From: Desulforamulus profundi
Lineage (GTDB): Bacteria > Bacillota_B > Desulfotomaculia > Desulfotomaculales > Desulfotomaculaceae
Length of the DNA: 64,000 bases
Assembly: GCF_002607855.1 (NCBI RefSeq)
Contig: NZ_AWQQ01000088.1
Coordinates: 70,632 to 134,631 of the forward strand
Reading direction: 5' to 3'
Position 1 is the stretch's first letter. Each line of letters starts with the position of its first letter. The notes under the pieces were generated by a model. The model saw nothing but the letters and a program-made list of their open reading frames with translations. It had not been told where the DNA came from and did no database searches. Shown in pieces: positions 37,110-47,880 of this stretch. Made by a program: the position numbers and the translations under genes.

Positions 37110-39421
37110 TCAAGATTTTCTGCGGTCCCGGACATAAATACTGCCAAATTTGGACTTGGCATATTGCTTGAGTTGGGCGGTGGTTTCCGCCAGGTGTTCC
37201 GGCGAGCAGTGGCCGGCACAATCAGCAATGGACATAGAAACCGAGACCAGCGGAAACCAGGTTTCCTGACCCTGCCTGTTTATGCCGTAAAATCCACCGA
37301 CATTTCTGTCCTCGGTGGAATAAAAGTTTTTCACCAATCGATCAAAGTAGCGAATGTAACGCCGGCAGATTTCTTCTGCCTTGTCCTTGTGGGTGAGGAC
37401 AATGAAATCGTCCCCGCCAATGTGCCCGACAAAATCCAGGGAACTGCCATATTTACGAACTGTGCCGGTTAACAGTCTGGCTGACAGCAGGATCAAGCGA
37501 TCGCCGTTTTCAAAACCGTAGCGGTCATTGTAGGATTTAAAGTTGTCCAGGTCAACGCAGATACAGGCAAAGGGGGACTTTTCCGTCAGGCGGTTGTTGA
37601 TCTCCCTTTCAATGGTCAAATTGCCGGGCAAGCCGGTCAAGGGGTTGGCCCCTTTGGCCACCTCCATACGGATTTTGGTCATGGTATCCAGCAGTGTCTG
37701 TACAGACACCACACCGTGCAGCTGATTTTCCCTGGTAACAACGATGTAATCGTAAAGTTTGAGCTTGTCCCGGCTCATTGAAAGCTGGGATACCTGTTCA
37801 ATGGGTATGGAGGTATCTATAATCAGGGGGTCCGCATCCATGATCATGGACACCGGTCGCTCAAAATAAAGCGCCACCCCGTATTGGGTTCCCAGGTAGC
37901 GGTCCAGGTAATGGCGCATAATCAAGCCCACCGGTCGATTGCCGTCCACCACCACCACCCCGTTAACCAACTCGTTGGCGTCCATTAACTCTCTCAGTCT
38001 GCGGACCGGTGTATCCGTTGTTATTTGAACCGCCAGTTCGGTGATTTCCCCGATGGGAAAGGCCTTTTGCCATACGCCCGTGGGGTTGCGGGAGGCCAGG
38101 GAAAGAATTTTGTTGAGTGCTCGGTACGTACGGAGGGCTTGGGGTACGCCGGGCGGGCCAAAAAGTACCCCTGCCCGTAATGCACCCCGATGGAACGCAG
38201 GGTCGTCAACTCTGCCTCCGTCTCAATACCTTCGGCGATAATGGTGCAGCCAATTTTCTGGGCGAAGATAACAAAGGTTTCCAACAGGGCCTGCTTGACC
38301 AGGTTGCTATTGATATCCCGGACCAGTGAATGGTCGATCTTTATGTATTCCGGTCTGACCTCGGCAATGGCCTGTAGACTGGAGAAACCTGCTCCGGCAT
38401 CGTCCACCGCCACACGGTACCCCTGATTGCGATAATGGGCCAGGGTCTTGTTAAATTGATGGAAGTCGTGGATGCCCTGCCGCTCGGTAATTTCAAAGAC
38501 CAGGTTATGGGGGCTTAAATGACTGTCCTTCAAGAATTTTATGGTCTCGCCTTTGACAAACTGCGGGTCGTTGATGGTATGGGGATGGATATTGAGAAAA
38601 AGTTTTTGCATGTTATCCACCAGACCAAGGTTTTTAATGGCTATTTCCCGGCAAACCTTTTCCAGGGGGAACAGCAGTCCCACTTCCGCGGCATAGTTAA
38701 AAATGACAGCAGGAGAGAAAAAGTAGCTGTTTTCCGGTCCCCGGGTTAAGGCCTCCCAAGCCAGGATTTCACCGGTTTGTAAAGACACAATGGGTTGGTA
38801 AACGATGCGGAATTTTTTGTTCTCCAACAACTCGTTAAATTCCCCTAACAGGTGAACGGTCTGCTGATCCCAGGTGCCTTTGGCCACCTTTTGGGCCTCT
38901 TTCAGTGCGGTGTACAGCGCATGTTCGGGGTTTCTATAGCCTCTGGTGATGGTAGAACAGCCTATATGGAGTTTCACTATGTTGCCGGTAACCTTTAAAA
39001 GCTCTGTCTTCAATGCTTCTTCCAGGGCAATGCGCATGGCGGTGGTCATTTTATTAAGCTGCTCCGGGGAAAGTGTTTTTTCCTGACGGCAGAGGACCAG
39101 GAAGTCGTCCCCCCACAAATTTTCCACCACGATTTCTCCGGAACAATTTATAAATTCTCCTGCTCTTTCCCGCAATGCCGGACGGATTATGTGGAGGATC
39201 CTTTTGGCCATGGCTTCGCCATGGAGCTGCACCACCTGGTGAAAATCTGCGATGTCCACATAAAGGAGCAGTACAGAAGAACCCCGGGTCATCATTTGTT
39301 TCAGCTTGTCCAGAAAAGAGGTACCCTCAAGCAGATTAAAGAATAGACCTTTGTGTTTTAACAACCCAAACAGTCTTGTTTTTAACTGGCTGGTCAACTT
39401 AAGAAACAATTGCCATACCAC
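37110..39421 (-). CDS. c-di-GMP signalling protein GGDEF-EAL-CBS-GGDEF, frameshifted
   Basis: About 770 residues. N-terminal GGDEF domain is degenerate (LWGDDFLVLCR). The EAL domain is complete: YQPIVSLQTGEILAWEALTR, NIHPHTI, FEITERQ, AVDDAGAGFSSLQ, EYIKIDHSL, IIAEGIETEAEL, so phosphodiesterase activity is likely. A CBS pair follows (ITTDTPVRRLRELMDANELV and YDYIVVTRENQLHGVVSVQT), then a C-terminal GGDEF with IGGDDFIVL. The frame breaks near 38118; one G gives RTEALNKILSLASRNPTGVW, joining the parts. This architecture matches EAL-CBS-GGDEF proteins that sense ligands by CBS. Monocistronic. Confidence 0.88.
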
Positions 39422-39736
39422 CTTGGAAGTTCTTGGTTAACTCAGCGTATCACAGGCCCGTTAGATTCACATTAATAAATGGTTAAAGAGCGGTTAACAC
39501 ACTTTAAAGAGTTCTCTTTTTTCGCGCCAAAGGCACAAAAACAGCCTTTAATGGTATATTTTTCACCCCCAATGGTTCAAGCGGGGGTGGAACCCCTTTT
39601 AACAATAAGATTGCACCGTTCGGGGGGGAGGATCATCAGAAAAGGCCTGCTTTCTTCCCTTTAACGGGAAAAATATATCTCCCAAGTCCCCAATTCAGTA
39701 AGATAAAAGTAAAATAACGGCTTGGGAGGTAGGGTT
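39422..39736. other. Gap with a C/G-rich hairpin
   Basis: 315 bases upstream of both the signalling gene and acs. CACCCCC at 39564-39570 and GGGGGTG at 39583-39589 can pair; on the minus strand the stem is followed by T-rich sequence. No gene is supported. Confidence 0.5.
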
Positions 39737-41665
39737 ATGTTTAACCAAAGAAATTTAGCGTTTGCTACGGAGGAGCAGGTCTATTATCCCGATGTCTCTT
39801 TCTCCGCCCGGGCCAATGTCCGGGATGCTCGCATCTACGACTGGGCAGGGATGGATTATGAAGGTTTTTGGGCCGAAGAAGCCAAGAAGCTTCACTGGTA
39901 CAAAACCTGGGATAAGGTGCTGGAATGGCAAAGCCCCTTTGCCCAGTGGTTTGTCGGCGGCAAGTTAAACGCCTGTGTCAATTGTGTTGACCGGCATTTA
40001 GACGGTTGGCGTAGAAATAAAGCTGCCATTATTTTTGAAGGGGAACCAGGGGACCAGGTGGTCTTAACCTACCAGGACCTGCACCGGGAAGTCAGCAAGT
40101 TTGCCAATGTACTGAAGAACCTGGGGGTTGCCAAGGGCGACGTTGTCACCATCTATATGCCGATGATTCCCGAGGCTGTCATTGCCATGCTGGCCTGTGC
40201 CCGCATCGGGGCGCCCCACAGCCTGGTCTTTGGTGGTTTTTCCGCTGAAGCCTTACGCGACAGAATCAATGATGCCGAAGCCAAGGTGGTCGTTACAACG
40301 GATGCCTGCTGGCGGCGGGGCAAGGCTATTCCCCTCAAGCAAAATGTGGATGCGGCTTTAACCCAGTGCTCCAGTGTAGAAAAGGTTGTGGTGGTGCAAA
40401 GGACCGGCAGTGAAGTTTACATGGAACCGGGCCGGGATGTCTGGTACCAGGAAGAGATGAAAAATGCGCCTGTTGTTTGCCAACCGGAAATCATGGATGC
40501 TGAAGATACCCTGTTTATTTTGTATACCAGCGGCACCACCGGCAAACCCAAGGGCATTGTTCATACCACAGGAGGGTATTTGACCGGGGTCACCTCCACC
40601 CACCGGAATCTTTTTGATCTGAAAGAGGACGACGTGTACTGGTGCACCGCGGATATCGGCTGGATTACCGGTCACAGTTATCTCGTTTACGGTCCCCTGG
40701 CCAACGGCGCCACCGTTTTTGTGTTCGAAGGGGCTCCGGATTACCCCGAACGGGATCGTTTCTGGGAACTCATTGAGAAATACCGGGTTACTCTCTTTTA
40801 TACCGCCCCCACCGCCATCCGGTTATTCATGAAGTGGGGAGAAAGTTATCCAGCCGGCAGGGACTTATCCTCCCTCAGGCTGCTGGGTTCGGTTGGTGAG
40901 CCCATCAATCCGGAAGCCTGGCTGTGGTATCATAAACATATCGGCAGGGAAAGATGTCCCATTGTGGATACCTGGTGGCAAACCGAAACCGGCAGTGTCA
41001 TGGTTGCCCCGCTGCCGGGCTTAACGCCTACCAAACCAGGCTCCGCCACCATGCCTATGCCCGGTGTGTCGGTGGATGTGGTGGATGAACTGGGCGAACC
41101 GGTGAAAGCAGGGGAGAGCGGCTACCTGGTCATTAAGAAACCCTGGCCCTCCATGCTGCGCACCGTTTATAAGGATCCCACGCGCTATGTGGATACCTAC
41201 TGGAGCCGTTTTGAAGGTATGTATTTTACCGGTGACGGCGCCCGCCGGGATGAAGACGGCTATATCTGGGTACTGGGCCGGGTAGATGATGTCATTAACG
41301 TGTCCGGTCATAGAATCGGCACAGCTGAAGTGGAAAGCGCCCTGGTGGAACACCCGGCGGTGGCGGAGGCAGCCGTTATCGGCCGCACCCATGAATTAAA
41401 AGGGCAGGCTGTGTCCGCCTTTGTTACCCTGCGGGAAGGCATTGCCTGGGCTCCGGAACTGGAGAAGGATTTGAAGAGCCATGTGGCGAAGAAAATCGGC
41501 GGCCTGGCCCGTCCGGAAGAAATTATTTGCGCCTGGGAACTGCCCAAAACCCGCAGCGGTAAGATTATGCGGCGTTTGCTCAAGGACATTGCCGAAGGCA
41601 GGGTACTGGGTGACACTTCGACTCTGGCCGACCCCGCCGTACTTAAACAGTTAATGAGCAGGTAG
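39737..41665 (+). CDS. acsA: Acetyl-CoA synthetase (AMP-forming)
   Basis: 642-residue ligase activating acetate with ATP and Co[19 protein letters not shown]-terminal part, ATP loop [43 protein letters not shown], and the acetylatable lysine in [15 protein letters not shown] 39737 with GGGAGGTAGGG upstream. A terminator follows, then a LytS/LytTR pair likely to control it or acetate uptake. Confidence 0.95.
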   Translation: MFNQRNLAFATEEQVYYPDVSFSARANVRDARIYDWAGMDYEGFWAEEAKKLHWYKTWDKVLEWQSPFAQWFVGGKLNACVNCVDRHLDGWRRNKAAIIFEGEPGDQVVLTYQDLHREVSKFANVLKNLGVAKGDVVTIYMPMIPEAVIAMLACARIGAPHSLVFGGFSAEALRDRINDAEAKVVVTTDACWRRGKAIPLKQNVDAALTQCSSVEKVVVVQRTGSEVYMEPGRDVWYQEEMKNAPVVCQPEIMDAEDTLFILYTSGTTGKPKGIVHTTGGYLTGVTSTHRNLFDLKEDDVYWCTADIGWITGHSYLVYGPLANGATVFVFEGAPDYPERDRFWELIEKYRVTLFYTAPTAIRLFMKWGESYPAGRDLSSLRLLGSVGEPINPEAWLWYHKHIGRERCPIVDTWWQTETGSVMVAPLPGLTPTKPGSATMPMPGVSVDVVDELGEPVKAGESGYLVIKKPWPSMLRTVYKDPTRYVDTYWSRFEGMYFTGDGARRDEDGYIWVLGRVDDVINVSGHRIGTAEVESALVEHPAVAEAAVIGRTHELKGQAVSAFVTLREGIAWAPELEKDLKSHVAKKIGGLARPEEIICAWELPKTRSGKIMRRLLKDIAEGRVLGDTSTLADPAVLKQLMSR

Positions 41666-41737
41666 TGTCTCTGTAAATCAAAAATAAATACAATGGCCCC
41701 AACTGGTCTACAATAGAATCTTTTTTACTCCTCCCCC

Positions 41738-41758
41738 GGCAGGTATACAATACCTGCC
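41738..41758 (+). terminator. acsA terminator
   Basis: GGCAGGTAT / ATACCTGCC with a 3-base loop, followed by ACTGTTTTTT. Confidence 0.85.
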
Positions 41759-41783
41759 ACTGTTTTTTGAAGGAAGTGACGGC

Positions 41784-43145
41784 ATGAATGTAGAAGTAAA
41801 AGATATGGAAAAACTGCGACTATTAAATCAACATCTTAATAAAAAATTCGGCTTCCGTATGCCGGAAGCCACCACCGTTCTTCGTTTGGCAGCGGTGCAG
41901 GCGACCCTGGGCCTTCTATTTGCGCTCTGGCGGCCCGATATGGCACTGGAAGTTCTTGCCCTGTGCCTGGCGGGGTTCAGCGGGACTTTTATCGTCCTGG
42001 GGTTGCGCCCCTTGAAACGGGTCTTAACCGTACGGGTGGATGAGAAATCCTTTGCCCCAACCCTGCAGATTGCCAACGAAACCCTGCCTTTCCTGCGCCG
42101 GGGTTTGAATGAGGAGACAGCCCGGAAAACTGCCGAAATCATTCAAAAGATCAGTGACGTGGAGGCAGTGGCCATTACCGACCGGGAGAAGGTGCTGGCC
42201 TTTTTGGGTACTGGCTGTGAAAACCACCCGGTGGGAGGGTCCATTGTCACCCGGGCCACCCGGGAGGTCATTGCCACCGGGGAATTAAAGGTGGTACAGC
42301 ATAAAGGGGAGTTCAACTGTCCTGTGAAGGACTGCAACTGTCCCCTGGAGTCCGCCGTCATTGCCCCGCTCATCTGCAAGGGGAAGGTGACGGGTACGGT
42401 AAAGCTTTACCAGACCCACAAGGGACAAATCCCGGGCAGCGTGGTGAAGCTGGCTGTGGGGGTGGCCCAACTGCTGGGGGTGCAGATGGAATTGGCAGAA
42501 CTGGACCACCAGGCCCAGCTGGCCACCAAAGCGGAACTGGACGCTCTGCAGGCCCAAATCAACCCCCATTTTCTCTTTAACACCATCAATACCATCAGCA
42601 TGTTTACCCGCACCAATCCTGAGACCGCCCGCAGGCTGCTCATCCGGCTGGCTTCCTTCTTCCGTCATTCTTTGAAACGTCACGGCCGCTTTATCACTCT
42701 GCAGGAGGAACTGGAATATATTAATACTTACCTGGCGCTGGAAAAGGCCCGCTTCCGGGAAAAACTACGGGTTGTAAGGAATATTGACAAATCACTGCTA
42801 AACTATCGCATTCCGGTGTTAACGGTCCAGCCCCTGGTGGAAAATGCCGTCCGGCACGGCATTACCCCCAAAGAGGGGCAGGGGTTCGTTCAGATTTCAG
42901 CCCAACTCCGGGGGGACGAGATTGAAATTGCCATTACGGATGACGGGGTAGGTATTCAGCCGGAGATTATGCCCAGGATTTTTGAGCCCGGTTTTGGATC
43001 CGGCAGCGGTGTAGGGCTTTCCAATGTGCACGAAAGATTAAAATTATTGTTTGGGGAAGACCACGGGCTAAACATTGAAAGTGAACCGGGTTACGGAACC
43101 ACCGTTTGGCTGCGGGTTCCCCTGATGGTTCATGACGATGATTAA
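41784..43145 (+). CDS. LytS-type sensor histidine kinase
   Basis: 453 residues. Two predicted membrane helices (TTVLRLAAVQATLGLLFALW and MALEVLALCLAGFSGTFIVL), a GAF-like domain (VAITDREKVLAFLGTGCENH, with a Cys-rich CPVKDCNCPLESA segment), then the His_kinase domain with phospho-His in INPHFLFNTINTISMF and the ATP lid ITDDGVGIQ / GSGSGVGLSNVHERL. The cysteines in the GAF region might hold a metal or iron-sulfur cofactor; that is inference. It is followed by its response regulator 12 bases later. Confidence 0.9.
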   Translation: MNVEVKDMEKLRLLNQHLNKKFGFRMPEATTVLRLAAVQATLGLLFALWRPDMALEVLALCLAGFSGTFIVLGLRPLKRVLTVRVDEKSFAPTLQIANETLPFLRRGLNEETARKTAEIIQKISDVEAVAITDREKVLAFLGTGCENHPVGGSIVTRATREVIATGELKVVQHKGEFNCPVKDCNCPLESAVIAPLICKGKVTGTVKLYQTHKGQIPGSVVKLAVGVAQLLGVQMELAELDHQAQLATKAELDALQAQINPHFLFNTINTISMFTRTNPETARRLLIRLASFFRHSLKRHGRFITLQEELEYINTYLALEKARFREKLRVVRNIDKSLLNYRIPVLTVQPLVENAVRHGITPKEGQGFVQISAQLRGDEIEIAITDDGVGIQPEIMPRIFEPGFGSGSGVGLSNVHERLKLLFGEDHGLNIESEPGYGTTVWLRVPLMVHDDD

Positions 43146-43157
43146 GGAGGGATTAAA

Positions 43158-43943
43158 GTGACGTTAAAGGCACTGATCGTGGATGATGAATACCCGGCCC
43201 GGCAGGAATTGCGTTTTATGCTGGGGCGTTTTAACAACATTGAAATTGTCGGGGAGGCCACCAGCGCCACAGAGGCCCTGGTACTGATCAGAGCCTTGGA
43301 CTACCAGGTACTGTTTTTGGACATCAACCTCCCCGGCATGAATGGATTGGAGTTGGGGGCAGTGATCCAGGAACTGCCCAGGCCGCCCTTTGTCATTTTT
43401 GTTACCGCCTATGATGAACACGCCCTGGAGGCCTTTGACGTCAATGCGGTGGACTACATCTTGAAGCCCATTGACGAAAAACGTTTGAAACGGGCCATTG
43501 ACCGGGTGATCAAGGCGCAGCAGGAACGTGAAGCCTGTACACCGCTGCCGGTCAGCCCGAGCATAATCCCGGACACGACCAAGAGTCCTTCCGACACAGG
43601 AGAAATTAAAATTAACCGTATTCCCGCCGAGAAACAGGGCAAGACCATTCTGGTGGATATCAGTGATGTTTTTTATGCCTTTACCGAAAGTGATTATGTC
43701 TATATTAAAACCTTTTCCGATAAATTTTTTACCCGTTTCACCTTGAAGGATTTGGAAGCCCGGTTGGGTGGGGGCATGTTCTTTCGCACCCACCGCTGCT
43801 ATATCGTAAACCTCCAGAAAGTAAAAGAAATAGTGCCTTTCTTTAACGGCACCTACAACCTGGTGCTGGAGGACAAGGACCGCAGCGAAGTGCCGGTGAG
43901 CCGGGCCCAGGCCAAGAAACTGAGAAAAATACTGGGGTTTTAA
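43158..43943 (+). CDS. LytTR-family response regulator
   Basis: 261 residues. Receiver: LIVDDEYPARQELRFMLGRF, phospho-Asp in LFLDINLPGMNGLELG, FVTAYDEHALEAFDVNAVDY and LKPIDEKRLKRAI. A linker precedes the LytTR DNA-binding domain (VFYAFTESDYVYIKTFSDKF and FFRTHRCYIVNLQKVKEIVP). Paired with the LytS kinase. In related genomes such pairs flank acetate or pyruvate uptake genes; here acsA lies upstream. Confidence 0.92.
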   Translation: MTLKALIVDDEYPARQELRFMLGRFNNIEIVGEATSATEALVLIRALDYQVLFLDINLPGMNGLELGAVIQELPRPPFVIFVTAYDEHALEAFDVNAVDYILKPIDEKRLKRAIDRVIKAQQEREACTPLPVSPSIIPDTTKSPSDTGEIKINRIPAEKQGKTILVDISDVFYAFTESDYVYIKTFSDKFFTRFTLKDLEARLGGGMFFRTHRCYIVNLQKVKEIVPFFNGTYNLVLEDKDRSEVPVSRAQAKKLRKILGF

Positions 43944-43963
43944 AAATTTTTACCGTTCTTTGG

Positions 43964-43989
43964 AAGTCTGCCTGCTAAAAGGCAGACTT
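43964..43989 (+). terminator. Terminator of the LytS/LytTR operon
   Basis: AAGTCTGCC / GGCAGACTT stem with T-run, 20 bases after the regulator stop. Confidence 0.9.
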
Positions 43990-44034
43990 TTTAGTGTAAA
44001 CTTATAGGTAATAATTTCCCCCGGAGGTGGCAGG

Positions 44035-44433
44035 ATGAAGGGGATCGGCACCGATATCATCGAAATAGAAAGAATTGAACTGGCCGTCAGCCGTTCCGGC
44101 CAACAGTTTTTGGACCGGGTCTTTACCCCGGCGGAACAGGAGCACTGCAAGGGCAAGGTGCAATGCCTGGCCGGCCGCTTTGCCGCCAAAGAGGCCATTT
44201 TGAAGGCGCTGGGTACCGGGCTGCGGGAATTACGCTGGACCAACATTGAGATACTGCCCAATTACCTAGGCAAGCCCGAAGTGAAATTAACGGGAGCGGC
44301 CCTGGAACTGGCAGAAAAAATGGATGTTGCCAGGGTGCTGGTGAGCATCTCCCATGACCGGGGCCGGGCGGTGGCCTTTGCGGTGGCCGTAGGGAAGGAA
44401 GGTAGAGACAGTGCGCATAGTAACAGCGAGTGA
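44035..44433 (+). CDS. acpS: Holo-[acyl-carrier-protein] synthase
   Basis: 132-residue phosphopantetheinyl transferase activating [23 protein letters not shown] with the Asp, and [16 protein letters not shown] with the Glu. RBS CGGAGGTGG. It overlaps the nnr start by 23 bases, the common acpS-nnr arrangement. Confidence 0.95.
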   Translation: MKGIGTDIIEIERIELAVSRSGQQFLDRVFTPAEQEHCKGKVQCLAGRFAAKEAILKALGTGLRELRWTNIEILPNYLGKPEVKLTGAALELAEKMDVARVLVSISHDRGRAVAFAVAVGKEGRDSAHSNSE

Positions 44434-45975
44434 AATGAAAGAAATGGACCGGCGGGCCATGGAGCAGTACGGCATCCCGGGAGTTGTCCTGATGGAAAAC
44501 GCCGGCCTGCGGGTGGTGGAGGTTATCCAGGATGTCCTGAAAGAGGTTAAGGGAAAAGTCTTTACCATCCTGGTGGGGAAAGGCAACAACGGTGGCGATG
44601 GCCTGGTGGTGGCCAGGCATCTCCATAACCGGGGGGCCCAGGTAAAGGTTTTGCTGCTGGCAGACCCGGAGGAGTTCCAGGGAGATGCCCGGGTGAATCT
44701 GAACATCTGGCAAAAGATGGGACAGCCCCTCTACCAGGTGAACCAGATCAACGGCATTAATATCGTCAAGGTGGCCCTGCTCAACACCGATCTTATCGTT
44801 GATGCCCTTTACGGCACCGGTTTCCACGGCAGCGTCAATGAAAAGGTGGGGCGGGTCATTGACTTGATCAATGCCAGCCGTTTACCGGTGGTGGCGGTGG
44901 ATATTCCTTCGGGAGTGGAAGCAGACACCGGGCGGGCCTACGGTCCCTGTATCCAGGCGGACCATACCGTTACCTTTGGCCTGCCCAAAATCGGCCTGGT
45001 GGTGGAACCCGGCGCCGGCTATGCCGGCAGACTGCATGTGGTGGATATTTCACTGCCCCGGACCCTGACGGACAGCAAGGAAATACCCCGGCAGCTTTTG
45101 ACCGGGGAAATCATCGCTCCCTGGTTTAAACCCAGACAACCAACTGCACACAAGGCACCTACGGCCGGGTGCTGGTGGTGGCCGGTTCCCAAGGCATGAC
45201 CGGGGCAGCCCGCATGACAGCCAGGGCAGCCCTCAGGGCCGGAGCCGGGCTGGTCACCCTGGCCCTGCCGCAAAGCTCACAACCGGTGGCAACCGCTGCC
45301 ATCGATGAAGCCATGACCCGTGGTCTGCCGGAGACCCCGGAGGGGACCCTGGCGGTGGACGCCCTGGAACCCATTCTTGCAGCCAGCCGGTCGGCGGATG
45401 TCCTCATCACCGGTCCCGGCATCGGCACCCACCCGGAAACCGTTGAACTGGTGCGGGCGCTGCTGCCAAGGTTGACCATCCCCGTTGTCATCGACGCAGA
45501 CGCCCTCAATGCCCTGGCCGGCGTCACCGGCCTGCTGGCAAAGCTGACAATACCGGCCGTCATCACCCCGCATCCCGGAGAAATGGGCCGCCTGTTGGAC
45601 CTTTCGGCGGCCGAAGTACAGGAAGACCGGCTTGACCTGGCCAGGGCGGCGGCCAAAAGGTGGAACCTGGTGACGGTTCTAAAGGGAGCCCGCACGGTAA
45701 TCACGACGCCGGACGGCAGCCTTTACATCAACCCCACAGGCAACCCGGGCATGGCTACCGCGGGCAGCGGCGATGTACTGGCAGGCCTGATCGCCGGTCT
45801 GCTGGCCCAGGGCCTTTCGCCGGAACAAGCCGCAGCCGCTGGCGTCTATCTGCACGGCTCCGCCGGCGACCTGGCCGCCGGCCGTTTGGGTCAGCTCAGC
45901 ACCCTGGCTGGCGATATTCTGGAGTTTTTACCCGAAGTTATCAAAAACATTGTAGAGGGCAGATCAGACCGGTAG
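44411..45975 (+). CDS. nnr: Bifunctional NAD(P)H-hydrate epimerase / ADP-dependent dehydratase, frameshifted
   Basis: Metabolite-repair enzyme. The N-terminal YjeF domain ([40 protein letters not shown]) epimerises damaged NAD(P)HX; the C-terminal YjeF/CARKD domain dehydrates it ([52 protein letters not shown]). One G missing near 45155 ([13 protein letters not shown]) separates the halves. Restored length about 521 residues. Start GTG. Confidence 0.93.
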
Positions 45976-46009
45976 CTTATATCAACCCTACAGTCCTTGG
46001 CAAACCTTT

Positions 46010-46153
46010 TTAGAACCATCTGGGGCTAATAAAGTTATTTAAAGAAAGAGGAACGGTCACCAAGCGGGTATCCATAACGGTTTCCGCACGGCAGTCCTGG
46101 GTATTCCGGGGTTCGGCAATCAATCTAGCCACCAACCCCTTTTCAGTGATCAG
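46010..46153 (-). pseudogene. Possible remnant of a CBS-domain gene
   Basis: A minus-strand frame reads ITEKGLVARLIAEPRNTQDC, then RAETVMDTRLVTVPLSL and stops at 46010. AETVMDTRLVTV resembles the start of a CBS domain, and an ACGGAGG sequence precedes the frame, but only about 47 codons exist and there is no good start codon besides CTG or an internal TTG/GTG. Confidence 0.35.
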
Positions 46154-46165
46154 CCTCCGTTAGAT

Positions 46166-46414
46166 TTACCTGCTTAGGAGAACAAATATGACATGCTCTA
46201 TATGTACTTCTTTAAATAATAGTAGAAAATGCCGGTCCGGGTCATTATAAACATCCTCTTTTCGGTTAAAGTAGATGACCCGATCATGTTTGATATCTTT
46301 TGCTTCTTGGTAAGAAAAAAATATCCTGCCCGGTCGGTGGCAGGAGTTTGAAAAAATATAAGGAGAATATGAAGTTTTGTTGGCCGGAAAAACCATTTTT
46401 ATTATAATCCCCAT
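46166..46414 (-). CDS. Doubtful small protein, unknown
   Basis: 82 codons, with a plausible C-terminal half (SYQEAKDIKHDRVIYFNRKE, then DRHFLLLFKEVHIEHVIFVL). No clear ribosome binding site. Codon use is AT-rich compared with neighbours. It could be a remnant; I have no family. Confidence 0.3.
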   Translation of the reverse strand: MGIIIKMVFPANKTSYSPYIFSNSCHRPGRIFFSYQEAKDIKHDRVIYFNRKEDVYNDPDRHFLLLFKEVHIEHVIFVLLSR

Positions 46415-46460
46415 GTATTAACGTTATATTGAGAGTACGTAAACTTAAAATTAATTTTCT

Positions 46461-46504
46461 ATTGGCAAGATATATTTCCGGACATGGAAATATATCTTGC
46501 CAAT
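46461..46504. repeat. Perfect 19-base inverted repeat upstream of ald
   Basis: ATTGGCAAGATATATTTCC, then GGACAT, then the exact complement. No T-run follows. Located 158 bases before the ald start. Either a strong RNA hairpin or a protein-binding palindrome. Confidence 0.9.
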
Positions 46505-46526
46505 TTACCGGTTAAAGAGAAGTTTG

Positions 46527-46544
46527 TGGAAATAATATTTTCCA
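46527..46544. promoter_or_regulatory. Second TGGAAA palindrome
   Basis: TGGAAATAATATTTTCCA, sharing the GGAAATA half-site with the larger palindrome 23 bases upstream. Two related palindromes ahead of ald suggest an operator pair. Confidence 0.45.
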
Positions 46545-46661
46545 GAAATATAAAAACGACAGAAAGGGCCTTGTTTTCCGGGCCTGTTGAAAGAAGATTT
46601 GTTTGGCATGAGTTTTGCTTCTTTAGTTTTAGCAATCATTCACCAAGGAGGTTGACTCACT

Positions 46662-47785
46662 GTGTTAATCGGAGTACCAAAGGAAATAAAAAATAATGAG
46701 AATCGTGTTGCTATTACACCCGCAGGGGTACAGGCCATGGGGAACAATGGCCACCAGGTGATTATTGAACACAATGCCGGTGTGGGCAGCGGCATCACCG
46801 ATGAAGCTTATATGGAAGCCGGCGCCCAAATTGTGGATACCGCCAAAGAGGTATTTGCCAGGGCCGATATGATTATGAAAGTCAAGGAGCCCCTGCCGCC
46901 GGAATATGATTTATTCAAAGAAGGACAAGTGCTCTTTACCTACCTGCACCTGGCCCCGGAACCGGAATTAACAAGGGCCCTGCTGAAAAAGAAAGTGGTC
47001 GGCGTCGCCTATGAAACCATTCAATTGGAGAACGGGTCCCTGCCCCTGTTAACACCCATGTCTGAAGTGGCCGGCCGCATGGCCATTCAAATAGGTGCCC
47101 GTTATCTGGAGAAGACCTATGGCGGTGCAGGTGTGCTGCTGGGCGGCGTACCCGGTGTGCCGGCTGCTGAAGTGGTAATTGTGGGCGGCGGCATTGTCGG
47201 TACCAATGCTGCAAGATGGCCATGGGCCTGGGAGCCAATGTTACCATTCTGGATGTTAATGTTGATCGTTTGCGTTACCTGGATGACCTGTTCGGTGGGC
47301 GCATCCATACCGTGATGTCCAACAGCTATAATATTGCCGAGGCCGTTAAAAAGGCTGATTTACTGGTAGGGGCGGTGTTGATTCCCGGCGCCAAGGCCCC
47401 CCGCCTGGTCACCGAAGAGATGGTAAAAGCCATGAAACCCGGCTCTGTCATCGTAGACGTGGCCATCGACCAGGGCGGCTCTATCGAGACCATTGACCGG
47501 GTGACCACCCACAGTGAACCCACTTATGAAAAATACGGCGTAATTCACTATTCTGTGGCCAACATGCCCGGCGCCGTATCCCGCACCTCCACCTTTGCCC
47601 TGACCAACGTAACCCTGCCCTATGCCGTGCAGCTGGCCAACAAGGGTTGGTTAAGGGCCGTTAAAGACAACTGTGCCCTGGCTAAAGGGGTCAATGTGGC
47701 GGACGGCAAGTGCACTTTCAAGGCTGTTGCTGAAGCCCTGAACCTGGAATATACTCCTCTCTTACAGATTATCGAGTCTTTCTAA
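46662..47785 (+). CDS. ald: Alanine dehydrogenase, frameshifted
   Basis: NAD-dependent deamination of alanine to pyruvate and ammonia. [38 protein letters not shown], the Rossmann loop [20 protein letters not shown], and [20 protein letters not shown]. One A missing near 47213 shifts the frame. Restored length about 373 residues. GTG start after AAGGAGG. The alanine racemase gene lies downstream behind a terminator, so both handle alanine. Confidence 0.95.
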
Positions 47786-47799
47786 TCATAAATGACCTT

Positions 47800-47827
47800 T
47801 GCTTGGCTCAGGCCAAGCATTTTTTTG
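47800..47827 (+). terminator. ald terminator
   Basis: TGCTTGGC / GCCAAGCA stem followed by seven T. Confidence 0.93.
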
Positions 47828-47880
47828 CATTTATGCTACAATAGAGGCAAATTTATGTTTTACTGGCAGGTGTAAGAAAA

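Noticed and set aside
46460..46505. Reading the ald-upstream palindrome as a terminator
   Set aside because: No T-run on either strand next to the stem and no gene ends nearby.
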